Of a stretch of 64,000 nt of DNA, positions 12,118 through 24,404 are shown piece after piece. Numbering within the stretch: the stretch's first letter is position 1; the number at the start of each line of letters is the position of its first letter. The notes under the pieces were generated by a model that was not told the origin of the DNA, did not search any database, and worked only from the letters and a program-made list of their open reading frames with translations. Source of the stretch: Trematomus loennbergii (taxonomy: Eukaryota; Chordata; Actinopteri; Perciformes; Nototheniidae). Location: assembly GCA_012861695.1 (NCBI GenBank), contig JAAOOA010000276.1, positions 1 to 64,000 of the forward strand, given 5' to 3'. The position numbers were made by a program, and so were the translations under genes.

Positions 12118-12581
12118 CCGACGTAGCTGACGTAAAAGTCGGGAAAAGTCGGGACGCCTTCGGTACGCGTTCTTTGGTCTCAGGTGGGTGTGTAGCGGCC
12201 TTAACAGGGCTTAACTAGAGGGATATGAGGGATTTCTAAAATGCATGATCTGTTTGGTATTTTGAGCCAATCATAGACATGTTTTTATATATTTTTATAT
12301 ATCTGAGACCCATAATATATGCCAAAAATAGCATGATAGGAGACCTTTAAACGAAATCTTTAACACATTTATTTTACCACTTGGGTAGAAACAATTGAAT
12401 ACAACATCCAACTTATTATCATCTTTCAAGTTGATATGGCGTTTGTTACTGTTAGCAAACAGTTGCTGGTTCATACATAAAGCAAATACGCAAGTTCAGA
12501 ATCTTGTATCAGGTCATGTAACTTCCTTTATTGCTCTGTTTTTGGTCTCCACCCATTCCTGAGGATATTTTAGTCTGTTAA

Positions 12582-12823
12582 AGGTGGGGTAGGTAATTTT
12601 GGAGAAACCAGCTCGAGTGCGCTAGGATTTGAAAATACACAGCCGGAACAAATCTGCCACTTCCTTACAGACCCCTCCTCCAACACACACAAACGCGCAC
12701 ATGACCAATGAGGGCACGAGATAAGTTTGTGCACAGATGGAAGGCTGACAGGCAGGTAGGCCATCCAGGAATATAACAAAAAGTGTATCTCGAGCCGGTT
12801 TCTCAAACTTACCTACCCCACCT
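12582..12823. mobile_element. TTAA-flanked MITE, family B copy 2
   Basis: TTAA lies on both sides (12578-12581 and 12824-12827), with ends AGGTGGGGTAGGTAA and the inverted TTACCTACCCCACCT. At 242 bp it is shorter than copy 1 (380 bp) because of an internal deletion. The flanking arms align well with copy 1. Confidence 0.85.
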
Positions 12824-12850
12824 TTAAGAAGCTAAATGCTTCGCCAATTA

Positions 12851-13754
12851 CGGCCCCTACACACGGCGGCGTGCGTTGACGCTTCAACGCTTCTGCCCAT
12901 TCACTTTGAATGGGTGACGTCACGATTCGCCGAACTGCATTGCGGTGCTCCCTGCAAAAGTAGAGCAATGTTCTACTTTTGAAGCTGAGGCGGAGGCGTC
13001 AGCCAATCAAATCCTGCGTATGCAAATCTGCCAGTACAAGCGCTAGCCAATCAAACCGCGTGTATGCTGGGAGAGCCATACCGCAGTTAATTTCCTCATA
13101 TGCAAAAAATGGAGGAGAAAATCATCGTAGCGGTAGGGAATCACCCGGTGCTATATGATCAGTCTCTGTTCACCTACCGGGATACAAACCGGAGGAGCCA
13201 GGCATGGAGGGAGGTGGCAGAGACAGTGGGTGAAACTGGTAGGTTTTCGCCTGTTTGGGTAGTTTATATCCAGTTTACTTCGTTTGAATGGACAGCAGGC
13301 ATAGACAGTATATTTAGCCAGCATGCAATGTTGCATAAAATAGCACCATAGACATTAATTAAAAATCGCTTTTTAGACATTATGTCTATGGTGAGATTCA
13401 TACACGGGAGCCTTTTTACCCCGCTGCAAACAGAACCCCCCCCCCCTTCCCATCACAAACTTTACACAGACCCCCCTTCCAATTATCAACTCCTGTCTTG
13501 TTTCCGCAAACTCTTGTGTCCTGTGCAGCTAAAAGTTTTGCAAGCCCCCGTTCGTTTAGTACCTAAAATAATAGACATCGCTTTTTCCAGCTGACAAACC
13601 CGACTTTCTGGTCACTTCTTCCATTTTCCAGCCTTTGGGGAGAGACACGGGAGATTCATGTGATTGGTTGTTGGTCGCGTTGCTCGTGTAAACTCCCCAA
13701 GCTGAAGACACCCCACCGCTAAGCGGCAACGCACGCCGCCGTGTGTAGGCGGCG
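12851..13754 (+). mobile_element. Harbinger-type element of the MADF family, long form (904 bp)
   Basis: TTA lies on both sides (12848-12850 and 13755-13757). Ends are inverted around ACACACGGCGGCGTGCGTTG and CAACGCACGCCGCCGTGTGT. Inside, from ATG at 13100, is an open frame with [14 protein letters not shown] and [14 protein letters not shown], the first part of a MADF (Myb/SANT-like in Adf-1) domain. A splice donor (GTAGGT) follows near 13239. PIF/Harbinger elements often encode a Myb- or MADF-like partner of the transposase. Here only that first exon survives, so the copy is a deletion derivative. Confidence 0.75.
13100..13239 (+). pseudogene. First-exon remnant of a transposon MADF-domain protein
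   Basis: About 46 codons run from ATG to a donor-like GTAGGT. Spacing of the W, LYD, Y and AW residues follows the MADF pattern ([22 protein letters not shown]). MADF domains bind DNA and are found in Harbinger accessory proteins. No downstream exon is seen before the element ends at 13754, so no full protein can be made locally. Matching remnants lie on the minus strand near 46830-46924, 47770-47885 and 50590-50690. Confidence 0.6.
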
Positions 13755-14786
13755 TTAGTTGCTTACCCCTAGATTCCACCGGGTCCGTCTGCGTCGCGTT
13801 ACGGCTGCGTCGCGTTACGGCTGCGCCGCGGTTTTGGTCCGGCCTCCTCCGGCGTCATACCCTACCAGGCGCGTTTCAGGCGCGTTTCAGAAGCGTTTCA
13901 GAAGCATTTCAGAAGCGGAGCGTCTTGCCTGCCGGCTCGCAGTTTTTGTTGATTTGGGTATATTTCCTGGACAGGCTACTTTGTACAGACAAAGTTAATA
14001 ATAACTGTAATATTCCAGTTATAAACGACATGAATCAAAGATGTGTTGCTGTATTTTAGTGGTAAATGCATTCATCATCATAATTATTCTATATATATTA
14101 CACAGTGCCTGTAAACCGGAGGAGAACGCTGGCATTTCTCCTCCTACTTGAAAGACTACGGAGGGATAGGGTCTGCAAAATTAGTTTTGTGTGTGTATAT
14201 ATATATATATATATTAAAGTTAACAGATATGGTTCTAAACTGTATTGAAGTAAACATGTATTATTTTGAACTGTATTTTAGTGAACATGTATTGTTTGAA
14301 CTGTTTTAAGTAATCCTATACATATTCTCTTCTCACTTACACTCACTGACCCAGATATCCTGCTACACACACATACACCTCCTCCCACCAGCACACACAC
14401 ATATTCTTTTCAAGGTCCTTTCTGGGCATCAATATATCTGTGTACAATGTTTGGTTGTCTGGGAAAGAATTTTGTGTGAAATATTCCTTGGGAAAGTAAA
14501 GGAGTGAATACAGGTGCAGAGATAAAGATTGACTCTGTCCTTGTGTACTTCAGAAAATCTCACGCTCTGTTCAGAAGAAACATACTTTTTTCCCAGAACT
14601 TTGATTCGCTGTATTGGACCCGACCAGAAGTGAATCCAACCAGTAAAAACACCTGGGGGAGTGAGCAGCTCACACAGCTCCTCCCCACGGACTCTCTGAT
14701 TCGCTTCGGAGTAAAATGGGACGGAAGAGTCAACACATCTCCGCCCCAAAAATGTTTATGAATACTGTTGTTTATTCATGCAAAAT

Positions 14787-14934
14787 GCTTCCTTTTCTGA
14801 CTGGCTGGTCCCGATACCTGTATTGCACGGCAGTAGAGCTGGAAGTCCAGAGTACTCTGGGCTTCCTGTTTCTGACTGGCTGGTCCCGATACCTGTATTG
14901 CACGGCAGTAGAACTGGAAGTCCAGAGTACTCTG
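14787..14934 (+). repeat. Tandem duplication, 74 bp x 2
   Basis: Two adjacent copies (14787-14860 and 14861-14934) are nearly identical, both containing CTGACTGGCTGGTCCCGAT and GAAGTCCAGAGTACTCTG. Only a few single-base changes separate them, so the duplication is recent. Confidence 0.9.
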
Positions 14935-15583
14935 TAAACTTGTATAAGTGTTTTTTACCAGTAAAATCAGATTATTGTTATAACCTTTATTCCGGTGTTT
15001 TGAAGTCCTTCTTTTATTAAATCTAACCAGGCTCATCTAACGGACGGCGCGTAGCGGAGGTGGGCTTTAAGCCACCACCACGGTGTTTGCTACAACAATA
15101 TATATGCTATATATGCTCTGAACGTTCCACTCCCTGCCTGCCTGACCTTAAGTTACGGCTGCGCCGCGTCAAAAATAGGATTCATCCTAATTTTAGAGGA
15201 GCCCTGCGCCGAGCCGCTTCTGGGCCGCTTCTGGGACGCTTCTGAGCCGTAACGCGCCGCGTGTGGTGGAATAGCACCCATTAGCCGCGTTCACACTGGA
15301 GTACTTTTCACCGTACTTTTCGCGTTTACTTCCGTTAGTACCCCTTATGTCGCGTTCACACCAAAAAGAGTACTTAATCTCGGGAACTTTTACCCCCATT
15401 TTTAGTGCCTGCTGAGAGATCGTACTTTCGTTGGGGAAAAAAGTGCCCCAGTTCTGATTGGCTGGGCGAATTGCAAACCGCGCCCCGAAAACTCTGAAAT
15501 GTTTTGTAGAGCCGCCATTTTATTTGCTCGCTACAAAAATCCAGCGCACCAACGGAGAGTAGTTTGTTTTGAAAGCAGTTATG

Positions 15584-15790
15584 GCAAGCATCAATAAATA
15601 ATTGAAGCGGTGGAGTGATGAGGAGGTGTCGGCGTGGTAACGACCGGAAGACCAGTAAATGGTACGAGCGCTTGGATGCTCTGCTAGGCCACAGACCTTT
15701 TCTCCGGGACAGCATCGACCTTCGATTCGGGCACGATGGTGTGGGAGGCCGCTCAAACGGTGGATTCAGTGGGCGACCACGACGAAGGTA
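15584..15790 (+). pseudogene. Decayed Myb/SANT-like exon of Harbinger accessory protein
   Basis: One frame gives KRWSDEEVSAW, then a stop and an apparent internal deletion. A second frame continues DRKTSKWYERLDALLGHRPF. These pieces resemble the start and end of a Myb/SANT-like (trihelix) DNA-binding domain found beside Harbinger transposases. Stops and a frame change make it non-functional. Confidence 0.5.
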
Positions 15791-15919
15791 AAATCAACTA
15801 CATGCACTGGGGTTTTAATCTGCACAATAATGGTCTCAGATGTACTTTTATTTGCTCAGTAGATCAAGCTAGCCATGCTAGCTGAACTGGCTAACACTGG
15901 CCCGAGCTGGCTAATAACA

Positions 15920-18093
15920 TCAAATCAAATCAAATCAAATCAGGTTTATTTATATAGCACATTTAAAAGCGATTTTTGGTCGAGCCAAAGTGCTGTACAT
16001 GTAATAAAAACACATTACTACAATCACAATAAACGACAATAAATTACAACAGATATATCTTAAAAAAAAAAAGAAAACACACGGAAAAGTCAGGAGTCGT
16101 GCTCCGCTCTAACTAGAAAGCCAGAGAGAAGAAGTGTGTTTTTAGTTTAGATTTAAAAACCCCTAGGGTCTGGGCCGACCTCACATGGAGGGGCATAGTG
16201 TTCCAGAGCCTAGGCCAGCTGCTGCGAAGGCTCGGTGCCCTCGGGTTTTAAGCCTGGTCTTGGGCACTACCAGCAGCAGCTGGTCAGCAGACCTTAAAGC
16301 TCTGGCTGGGGTGTAGCGCTGGAGCAGTTCAGCTATATAGGCCGGAGCCAGCCCATTTAGTGCTTTAAAAACAAATAAAAGGATTTTAAAATCAATTCTG
16401 AACCGAACTGGAAGCCAGTGTAGTGAGGCCAGAATAGGGGTGATGTGGTCACGCTTTTTGTGGCCAGTCAGCAAACGTGCAGCAGCGTTTTTGACTAGCT
16501 GTAAGCGTTTGATTGAGGCCTGGTCCATACCCACATACAGAGCGTTACAATAGTCCAGTCTCGAGGTTACAAAGGCGTTAATAACCCTTTCTAAGTCCTT
16601 AAAAGATAAATACGACTTGGTTTTGGCCAATAGTCTTATTTTAAAAAAGCAGGATTTTACTACGGTGCTGACCTGCTTGTCGAATTTAAAAGTGCTAGTG
16701 AAGGTCATTCCAAGGTTCATGACCGAGGGGAGGATGTTTTTTTTTATAGAGCCCAGAATATCAACCGGAGAGGCTGGAGGTTGCGGTCCAAAAAAGATGA
16801 CCTCAGTCTTGCTCTCGTTGAGGTTGAGAAAGTTTTTGCTCAGCCAGGATTTTATCTCTGCTAAGCAGTCCATCAACTGCTGTAATGAGTGTTTGACATT
16901 TGCTTTGAGAGGCAGATAGATCTGTACATCGTCGGCGTAGCAGTGGAAGGGAATATTATGTTTTGTGAGAATTGAACCTAGGGGCAGTATGTACAGTCGA
17001 AAAAGGATGGGGCCCAGAATCGAGCCTTGGGGAACCCCACAGGTAAGAGGGGCTTTGGCAGAGGAGAAGGCACCTAGCTGCACTGAGAAGCTACGGTCTG
17101 TCAGGTAGGACCTGAACCATGCAAGGGCAGAGCCTGTGATGCCAGCGGACTGTTCAAGCCGTGACAGCAGGATGCTATGGTCCACAGTGTCAAAGGCAGC
17201 TGTCAGGTCTAACAGCACCAAGACAGCTGGGCTACCTGAGTCGGCGGCTAGGAGCAGATAATTAAAAACTCTTAAAAGGCTGTTTCAGTGCTGTGCATGG
17301 GTTTGAAGCCAGACTGAACTTTTCATGGATTCCATGGATGGTTAAAAAAGACTGCAGCTGGGCGTAGACTACTCGCTCCAGGGCTTTTGATAAAAAAGGT
17401 AGCTGGGAGATGGGCCTAAAATTTGCGAGAATGGAGGGGTTCGAGATTTTTCTTTTTAAGTAGTGGCTTAACCACGGCATGTTTGAAGGCAGCTGGGACA
17501 CATCCTGAGCTAAGAGAGGTGTTTAAAAGTAATAAAATACTTGCTCCAACTGAATCAAAAACATCTCTGAGAAGGCGAGAGGGAATGCTGTCTGAGGTGC
17601 AGTTTGTCGGCCGCAGGTGCTTGACTACATCTGAGAGAGAAGAGAGGGATACAGGCTCAAAGTGGTTGAGGACAGCAGGGCACAGAAAAGGAGCAGGATC
17701 TAGGTGGGCTAGCCTAAGAGCAGATACCTTTTCAATAAAAATGTAAGAAACTTATCACAGAGAGTAGTCGATGGGACAATAGAAGAAACATCACAGGGAT
17801 TAATGATAGAGTTGAGGACATTAAAAAGAACCTGAGGTTTATGGCTGTTTTTGGAGATTAACAGAGAAATGTGCTCTGTTTTGGCTGCTTTGACTGCCGT
17901 CTGGTAGTCAGAAAGGCAAGCACGAAGGATTTCTAGGGAGACATGGAGTTTATCCTTTTCCATTTTCTCTCTGCACGCCTGCAAGCGAGTCTGAGAGCAC
18001 GAGTACAGTCATTGAGCCACGGCTCTGATAGAACTTTGGTGCGTCTAAGCGTAAAAGGAGCAACAGAATCCAGTATTAGTGTGCATGTCGAGT
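15920..18093 (-). mobile_element. L2-type LINE, 3' half (reverse transcriptase, disabled)
   Basis: The minus strand encodes L2-like reverse transcriptase. From 17221 down to 16181 it has LLDLTAAFDTVDH (motif A), GVPQGSILGPILF (motif B), CYADDVQIYLPL (motif C with the catalytic DD) and the C-terminal SLHWLPVRFRIDFK. Upstream pieces (17501-17262, 17984-17709, 18093 and lower) lie in other frames, so it is dead. The 3' tail at the left edge ends in a (TCAAA)n run on the plus strand (15923-15943), a typical L2 end. The 5' half continues at 21645. Confidence 0.85.
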
Positions 18094-21000
18094 CCTGCCG
18101 TGCTGTCGGGGGCTGGTCGACCTGAGCTGCTGATCGACCTGAGCTGCTGGGACCTGAGCTGCGGATCCTGAATTGGGTGTGTTGCAGCTCAATGTTGCCT
18201 AAAGCTACCCTTATGTTCGCTTTTTTCCTGGGATTAATTGTCAGCCCGCATGTCGGCAAAACTGACGGATTGCCTCCCAGCGATGCCTCTGTTCACTTCG
18301 GACATTCGGATGGTGGAACCTCTGGAGCGCTGACTCCATCGGATAGTTTTTACCAAAAGCTGACGTTTCATGGCACGAAATGCGCTCTCCCGTATGCCCT
18401 TTTGACTCTGGACTCGCTAATATCGAAGGATCGGAGCAGCCCCGCCCCTCTGAGGAGTGACGCGTCCAGAGCACATGTGAAAAAATCATCTTCCAGACTG
18501 TTAATATTGTTACTGCTATTACTCTCTGGTAACGTTAACATTAACCCTGGTCCTGAGTGTTTCTCTGCTTCCTTGCATCATTTGCCAACTCCGAATGAGT
18601 TTAGCTGTAGGCAAGGATTGGGTTTTCTGCATGTTAATGCTAGAAGCCTAGTGCCCAAATTAGATGTTTTCAAGACCTGGTTTTTAGTTGCTAAGCCTGA
18701 TATTGTTGTAGTTTCTGAAACCTGGTTAAAACCCTCTGTCACTGACACTGTTATTCAGATTGATGGATATAATGTATTCAGAGCTGATCGTAAGGGCAGA
18801 GCTGGTGGTGTTGCAATATACACTGCTGAGAAACTACAGTGCTCTGTCCTTCACTCAATTTCAATTCCAAGGCAATTTGAGTTGCTAGCAGTCCAAATAA
18901 CTATAGCAAATGCTCCTCTCACTGTTATTGGCTGTTATAGGCCTCCATCGGCCATCATGGATGCAACTACTAGCCTTACTGAATTGTTGTCTAAGTTTTC
19001 TTCTGAAATCATTTTATTGGGTGATTTAAATTGGGACTGGTTAAGTGATAAATCTTCACAGTTTAAGCAGGTTTGTGATTCTTTGAACTTAACTCAGCTT
19101 ATTGATAGTCCCACTAGAATAAACCCTGCCAAACCCAATAACGATACCCTTATAGATGTCATTCTAACAAATGCAGCTCATAAGTATGTGTCTGTTGGTG
19201 TTTTTCCTAATGATATCAGTGACCATTGCACTATCGCTTGCGTTAGGAGCACTAAGTTGCCCAAAGCCAAGGGCCTTATTGTGCTCAGGCGCTGCTTCAA
19301 ACACTTCTCTGAGCAGGCTTTCCTACACGATCTGGCGGAGGTTAAATGGCACTTCACAGCGTTAATTCCATCTGTTGATGTTGCCGTCCAATTTTTTATT
19401 GATCACTTTTTATCGATTATTAATAGACATGCCCCCCTTAGAAAATTCAGAGTTAAGAATAGGAACACTCCATGGTTTACTAGAGAACTATCTGATCTCA
19501 TTCATGATCGAAATAAGCAATGGTCCTTAGCTAGAAAGTCTAACACTAGTGATGACTGGCTTCTTTTTCGTGTCCTCAGAAATAAATGTTCTGCCCTTAT
19601 TAAAAAAGCTAAAGCTGATTACTATCTGAGCTTAACCACTGATTGTTTTAATGACCATTCCAAATTCTGGAAAACAATTAAATCACTTCAGAACAAGAAG
19701 GTTTCTAGTTTCCCACAAAAACTGAAGGTCATGATTCTTTTATTTCAGATTCAGATGGTATGTCTAATGCCTTTAATGCTCACTTCAAAAAGGCTGGTCA
19801 CATTTTTGATGAGCAAAGTCATGACTCTCTAAATGGTCGTACTCACAGCCATAGTCAAGAGTTGAACTCCCCTGTTTTTGATTTCGCTTATTTCTCGGTC
19901 TCTGAAGTCTTACAGGGTTTGCACTCGATTGATCCTAAAAAGTCTGCCGGGCCTGACGGCCTTGACCCGTTCTTTTTAAAAATTGCAGCTCAGATGATAG
20001 CACAACCAGTAACTGATATTTTTAATCTCTCCCTGTCCACTCACACACTGCCAGCTGTGTGGAAGCAAGCTCTGGTATCGCCCCTCTTGAAAGCTGGTGA
20101 TCCCACGGAGTTGAATAACTATCGTCCTATCTCAAATCTTTCTGTGTTATCAAAGATTCTTGAGTCCCTTGTTTCTACTCAGCTAAAACTTTTTTTAAAT
20201 TCACACAACATCCTTAACCCTATGCAATCTGGATTCAGATCAAAGCACAGTACTGTGACTGCCAGTCTGAAAGTCTTAGACGATATTAAGGCTGCTTTGG
20301 ATAAGAAATCAGTTTGTGTTGCATTGTTTATTGACCTAGCCAAAGCATTTGACACTGTAGATCACCACATTATGTCTAATGTTATGTTGGTGTCTCGTTT
20401 CGGTCACAATGCCATTTGCTGGTTTCAGAGTTATCTAACCGACCGTACTCAATGCGTCAGGTTGGGTAGTACTGTCTCTGACCCTGTCACCTTGGAGAAG
20501 GGAGTTCCACAGGGCTCTATCTTGGGGCCCTTGCTCTTTTATTATATGTAAACAATATTTGTAATCAGATGCAATTTTCTACCTATCATATGTATGCTGA
20601 TGACACTATTGTATACTCGTGTGCTCCTTCTCTGGATATGGCCGTTTCCAATTTAAAATCAGATTTTATCACGCTGCAGCATGCGCTTCTTGATTCTAAA
20701 CTGCTATTGAACAGTAAGAAAACCAAAGCAATGCTTTTTGCTCCCAAGTCAGCGTCCTCCTCTTGCCTCTCCATTGACACCCTTGATGGCGTTTCTGTTG
20801 ATTTGTTGATACCTACAAATATCTGGGCTTTTGGTTGGACAGTAATCTGAACTTTAAACACCATATTGAAGTTTTAACAAAGAAATTGAAATTCACTCTT
20901 GGCTTCCTTTTCAGATTTAAATGTTGTTTTTCAATTTCATCCCGTAAAAGGTTGGTCTCTGGCTTATTCCTGTCCCAGCTGGACTACGGTGATACCATTT

Positions 21001-21644
21001 ATAGATTTGCCTGTCCCACTGTTTTGGCCAAACTTGACCCACTTTACCATGCTGCACTGCGTTATATATCAAATGCACCCTATAGGACTCATCATTGCAC
21101 ACTGTATAGCCTAACTGGATGGTCCTCACTTACTATGCGTAGGATGCAGCACTGGTTTTTATTAATGTATAAAGCCATTTTAGGTAAGCTTCCACTCTAC
21201 ATATGTGTCAGATTTGCCCAGTTTGTGACTCAAACCTCAGATCCAGTGCCTGGATACGGTTCCAGGTACCTACTGTACGGACTGAGGCTGGAAAAAGGAG
21301 TCTTTCTTATTATGGTCCTTGGTCTTGGAATGACCTTCAATCACGCCTTAAACTGAGGGCACTTGTCTCTATTTCATGTTTTAAATTGAAGTTGTCTGAA
21401 GTCCTCACCACCAGCTGCTCTTGCAGTAACAAGTAGTGTACTTTTTTATTGTCCTAATGTGCACAATGTAGTGACTGCTTTTTCGTCTTTTGTTTTCTTA
21501 TGTTCTCTGTATTTTATATGTTTGTGTTATGTGTTATGTGTAACGTTGCTGCCTTCTTGGCCAGGTCAGCATTGAAAATGAGATTTTATCTCAATGTTTT
21601 TTATCTGGTTAAATAAAGGTTAAAAAAAAAAAAAAAAAAAAAAA
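18094..21644 (+). mobile_element. Rex1/Babar-like LINE, nearly full length, inserted in the L2
   Basis: A long frame (18177 to about 19740) encodes an N-terminal leader with NINPGP, then an APE-type endonuclease with FLHVNARSLVPK, VVVSETWLKP, LLGDLNWDW and SDHCTIAC. Reverse transcriptase follows in shifted frames: KKSAGPDGLDP, ALFIDLAKAFDTVDH, GVPQGSILGPLLF and MYADDTIVYS (about 19760-20850), then a C-terminal region to 21356. At least three frame breaks disable it. The 3' end has TTTTATCTCAATG, TGGTTAAATAAAGGTT and a poly(A) run of about 22 bases. The 5' UTR repeats GACCTGAGCTGCTG. Clade name rests on overall motif style and the 3' tail. Confidence 0.8.
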
Positions 21645-22985
21645 CATGGAGATAAGCTCATCAGCATTAAAAGCACAGTTCACATCTAATTTACAGATCG
21701 GAGAAGCATTAAAAACATCAGAGAACTGTGAGGCAGTCAAGGGGTTAATCGAACGCAGACGACGCGCCGGGGCACATGATTCGATTCCTGGGAAGGGATG
21801 TAGGTTGTAAACAGAACCGGTAAATGGTCTGAGATACGCGTTGCTGCACATATTTCATCCACAGATACAGACAGTCCAAACGATAATACTAAGTCCAAAG
21901 TGTGTCCTTTTTCGTGTGTTGGGCCAGCCACGGACTGAACGAGACCAAAAGAATCAAGGAGATTTAAAAAGTCCCTAACCAGAGGTTTGGACTCGCAACA
22001 CACATGGACATTGAAGTCTCCGGAGATCAAAACACGATCATATTTCACCATGATCCCGGACAGAAAGTCAGAAAAGTCATTTATGAAATCCTTATTACAC
22101 TTTGGCGGACGATACACGACTGCGCAGAGTATAGGCGAGGCCGGGTTCAGTTCAAAAAGCTGCAACTCAAAGCTGGCATAGCTAGTTACAGGGTGAAGCA
22201 ATCGGCATTGGAGGCTAGCTCTAAACACTGATGCTATGCCCCCACCATGGCCAGTGGCACGGGGGGAGCTGAAGAATGTACAGTCAGGAGGAAGAAGTTC
22301 AGAGAACGGTGTATACTCGCCAGCGTGGACCCAGGTCTCCGTCAGGAACATAAAATCCAGTTCACGAGAGGTGAAGAAGTCGTTTAGCAGGAACGTTTTG
22401 TTTGCTATCGACCTAGCATTTAGCAAAGCCATGCAAAGTTTTCGCTCCGGGCTTGCCGAAGGTGTAGTGCGTCTCAGCTGACGAAGATGTGCGTGTTGAA
22501 CGCGCGCGGGCCGGGAGCAGTCAGTCGGGCAGGAGGAGCTGCCAGCGGGCCCATCAGAGTCCGCAGCTCCGGAAAAACGGGGCGAATCCACCGATCCCTC
22601 ACATGGCGTGCAGCGGGAGGGCCATGACATCCGAGGCGTGGATAATTCACAGAAGAAGCCGTCAGGTATGCCTTAAGATGGACCAGTGCACCACCACGCT
22701 TTCCCCGTCGTCTAAAGCGCTTTCGGCGAGGCAGGATGCAGGGCAAACGGCGCAGGTAGGTGGGAATATCCGACAGTAGAGGGGGGGGGGATGATTTATG
22801 GTTGCCAGATGTAGGTTTGGGCAGCAATATCAACTCCAGTGAGGGTCTGAGGTGGAGGAGAGCTTGGCGATCATAAACGAGCAGAGCAGAGACATTCTGA
22901 CAAACATAAAACAAAAACAGGATAGCTAAAGGTAGAGAGCTGAGCGAGCGGCGAGCCGACACAGGCGCCATCTTGAATCACGTCA
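21645..22985 (-). mobile_element. L2-type LINE, 5' half (ORF1-like region and endonuclease)
   Basis: Read on the minus strand, a 165-residue leader frame (22971-22474) overlaps a frame (22630-21737) with APE endonuclease motifs: ALLNARSIANK, FLTETWVHAGE, HGGGIASVF, ISGDFNVHV and ISDHLPVLF. Beyond a frame break it continues to NADELISM, exactly at the poly(A) of the nested Rex1. It resumes on the far side at 18093 with STCTLILDSVAPF. The two halves thus join within one protein segment. The 5' end lies near 22985. Confidence 0.8.
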
Positions 22986-23251
22986 CGTTCCGTCACTAGG
23001 CAGGATCCAACATCATGGTTTATTTCCTTCTTGGTACAATTATGAAATAGCGTGAAAACGTATTCGCCTAGACCGGCATTTACAAATGTTCGCGCCGTTT
23101 TTACTCACAAACATTGTAAACATCCGGGCTAGAGGTCACATGACTTCCGGTAAGAAAACTTGCCTCAACAACATTAAACAAAGTTCAAGCATACAGGACT
23201 AGTTTTGTATTTTTGAAGCACTCCCTATAGTTGCCACTGTTAACAATGTCT

Positions 23252-23373
23252 GCTGCTGAGCCTATCCCTACACCTGGGACAGTTCATTTTGTATTGTTTT
23301 TATTAATACTGACACACAACTTAGCACTAAGGTGTGTATGCTGCTGAGCCTATCCCTACACCTGGGACAGTTT
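23252..23373 (+). repeat. Direct repeat of 33 bp, 88 bp apart
   Basis: GCTGCTGAGCCTATCCCTAC followed by ACCTGGGACAGTT occurs twice, starting near 23252 and 23340. This gives a tandem unit of about 88 bp inside the right arm of the Harbinger relic. Confidence 0.85.
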
Positions 23374-24119
23374 ATTTTATATTATTGTTATTACTGTTAT
23401 TATATAGTCTTGATACAACTGACACTTTATTTTATATTGATAATGTTAACTTACATGTACAACTTCTATTTTATTTACATTAAAAATGTGAACTTCTATT
23501 TACTGTTATGTCTTGAGAGTGCAATAAAGAGAACCTACATGGCGATTAAACAGATCCTGTATCTTGCTTATTTCTCCTGACACTTTATCTTTAGTGACCT
23601 GTGTAGCATCCTATACATCACATGGAAGTGATTATTCTGATACCATCATGTTTCATCGGTTATAAACTGGCGAAGCTTTATTTGTCATTTATTTATCATC
23701 AATGTTGGAACCTTGTGGAGGAATGGCAGGGGCACATACACAAAAATGATAATTTATATCATTTAAAATAATATTTGACCTAAAACTAAATGTTTTTATG
23801 ATTATCCTCTGAGGAGGACATGGGGATTGCTAAGTCTCAGGAAGATATATAATAAATAATAAAGGTGGGTTTGCTGCATTGTTATTATATTGCCACACTG
23901 TACACTATTGTAATGTTGCCTGTCTTGACTGGAAAATAAAAGAGAGAAACAAAAGCACTGTACAAAAGATCAGCTTTATTGTCAAAATGTTTACAATTTA
24001 CACGCTGTTCAGATGCCTCATAAGGGCTGTGCGCGTGCCTTGCCCCCCAGCCTCGGCAATGGCTGGCCCATCAAGCTGGTCGCCGGTAAGGCAGTCCATT
24101 CGTCCCTGTACTCATCATC

Positions 24120-24265
24120 ATTACTTTCACAAAGGTTATGTAATATGCAGCGTTCTTTTCATCAAGCACCGCCACCTGCCCTTCAGTCTGCCAAAAGCGT
24201 TCTCCACCACCACTCGTGCTCGGCTTGTTTTGTTATTGTACGCAAGTTGCTCAGGCTGCATTAAC
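24120..24265 (-). pseudogene. Harbinger transposase fragment
   Basis: The minus strand reads QLAYNNKTSRARVVVENAFG followed by RLKGRWRCLMKR. The ARxxVExxFGRLKxRWR pattern is diagnostic of the C-terminal part of PIF/Harbinger (DDE_4 type) transposases. Flanking sequence does not continue cleanly in frame and no upstream catalytic residues were found, so this is a remnant. Confidence 0.6.
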
Positions 24266-24404
24266 TCAGTTACAAAGTTGATAACATGAGCACAAACAGC
24301 ACAACTTCAGTCAACTCCATCTCCATCATGTCTGAGGTCGGAAGGTAAACAACAGACGCCTAATGTACAGCGAGTGGGTGGGCGTCGCAGTATACGCGGG
24401 AAGT

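Larger units (their letters stand above)
11782..12201. mobile_element. Harbinger-like MITE with TAA target duplication
   Basis: TAA lies on both sides (11779-11781 and 12202-12204). Ends are AGGCCCGGACACACC and, inverted, AGGCCGCTACACACC. A three-base T(A/T)A duplication is typical of PIF/Harbinger. The 420-bp element carries two internal tandem arrays and no coding capacity. Confidence 0.7.
10223..12346 (+). mobile_element. TTAA-flanked DNA element, family A copy 2 (carries two nested elements)
   Basis: TTAA lies on both sides (10219-10222 and 12347-12350), with ends AGGGGACCTATCATGC and the inverted GCATGATAGGAGACCT. The interior has been hit by a hAT (10283-11288) and a Harbinger-like element (11782-12201). 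The residual family A sequence, for example the stretch with ACCCAAATCTCTAAAAA near 11357, matches copies 1 and 3. Confidence 0.75.

Noticed and set aside
22489..22779. Plus-strand frame over the L2 5' region
   Set aside because: It is antisense to the L2 ORF1-like and endonuclease frames, so it is a shadow.
23879..24289. 136-codon plus-strand frame
   Set aside because: It is antisense to the Harbinger transposase fragment, whose signature is on the minus strand.
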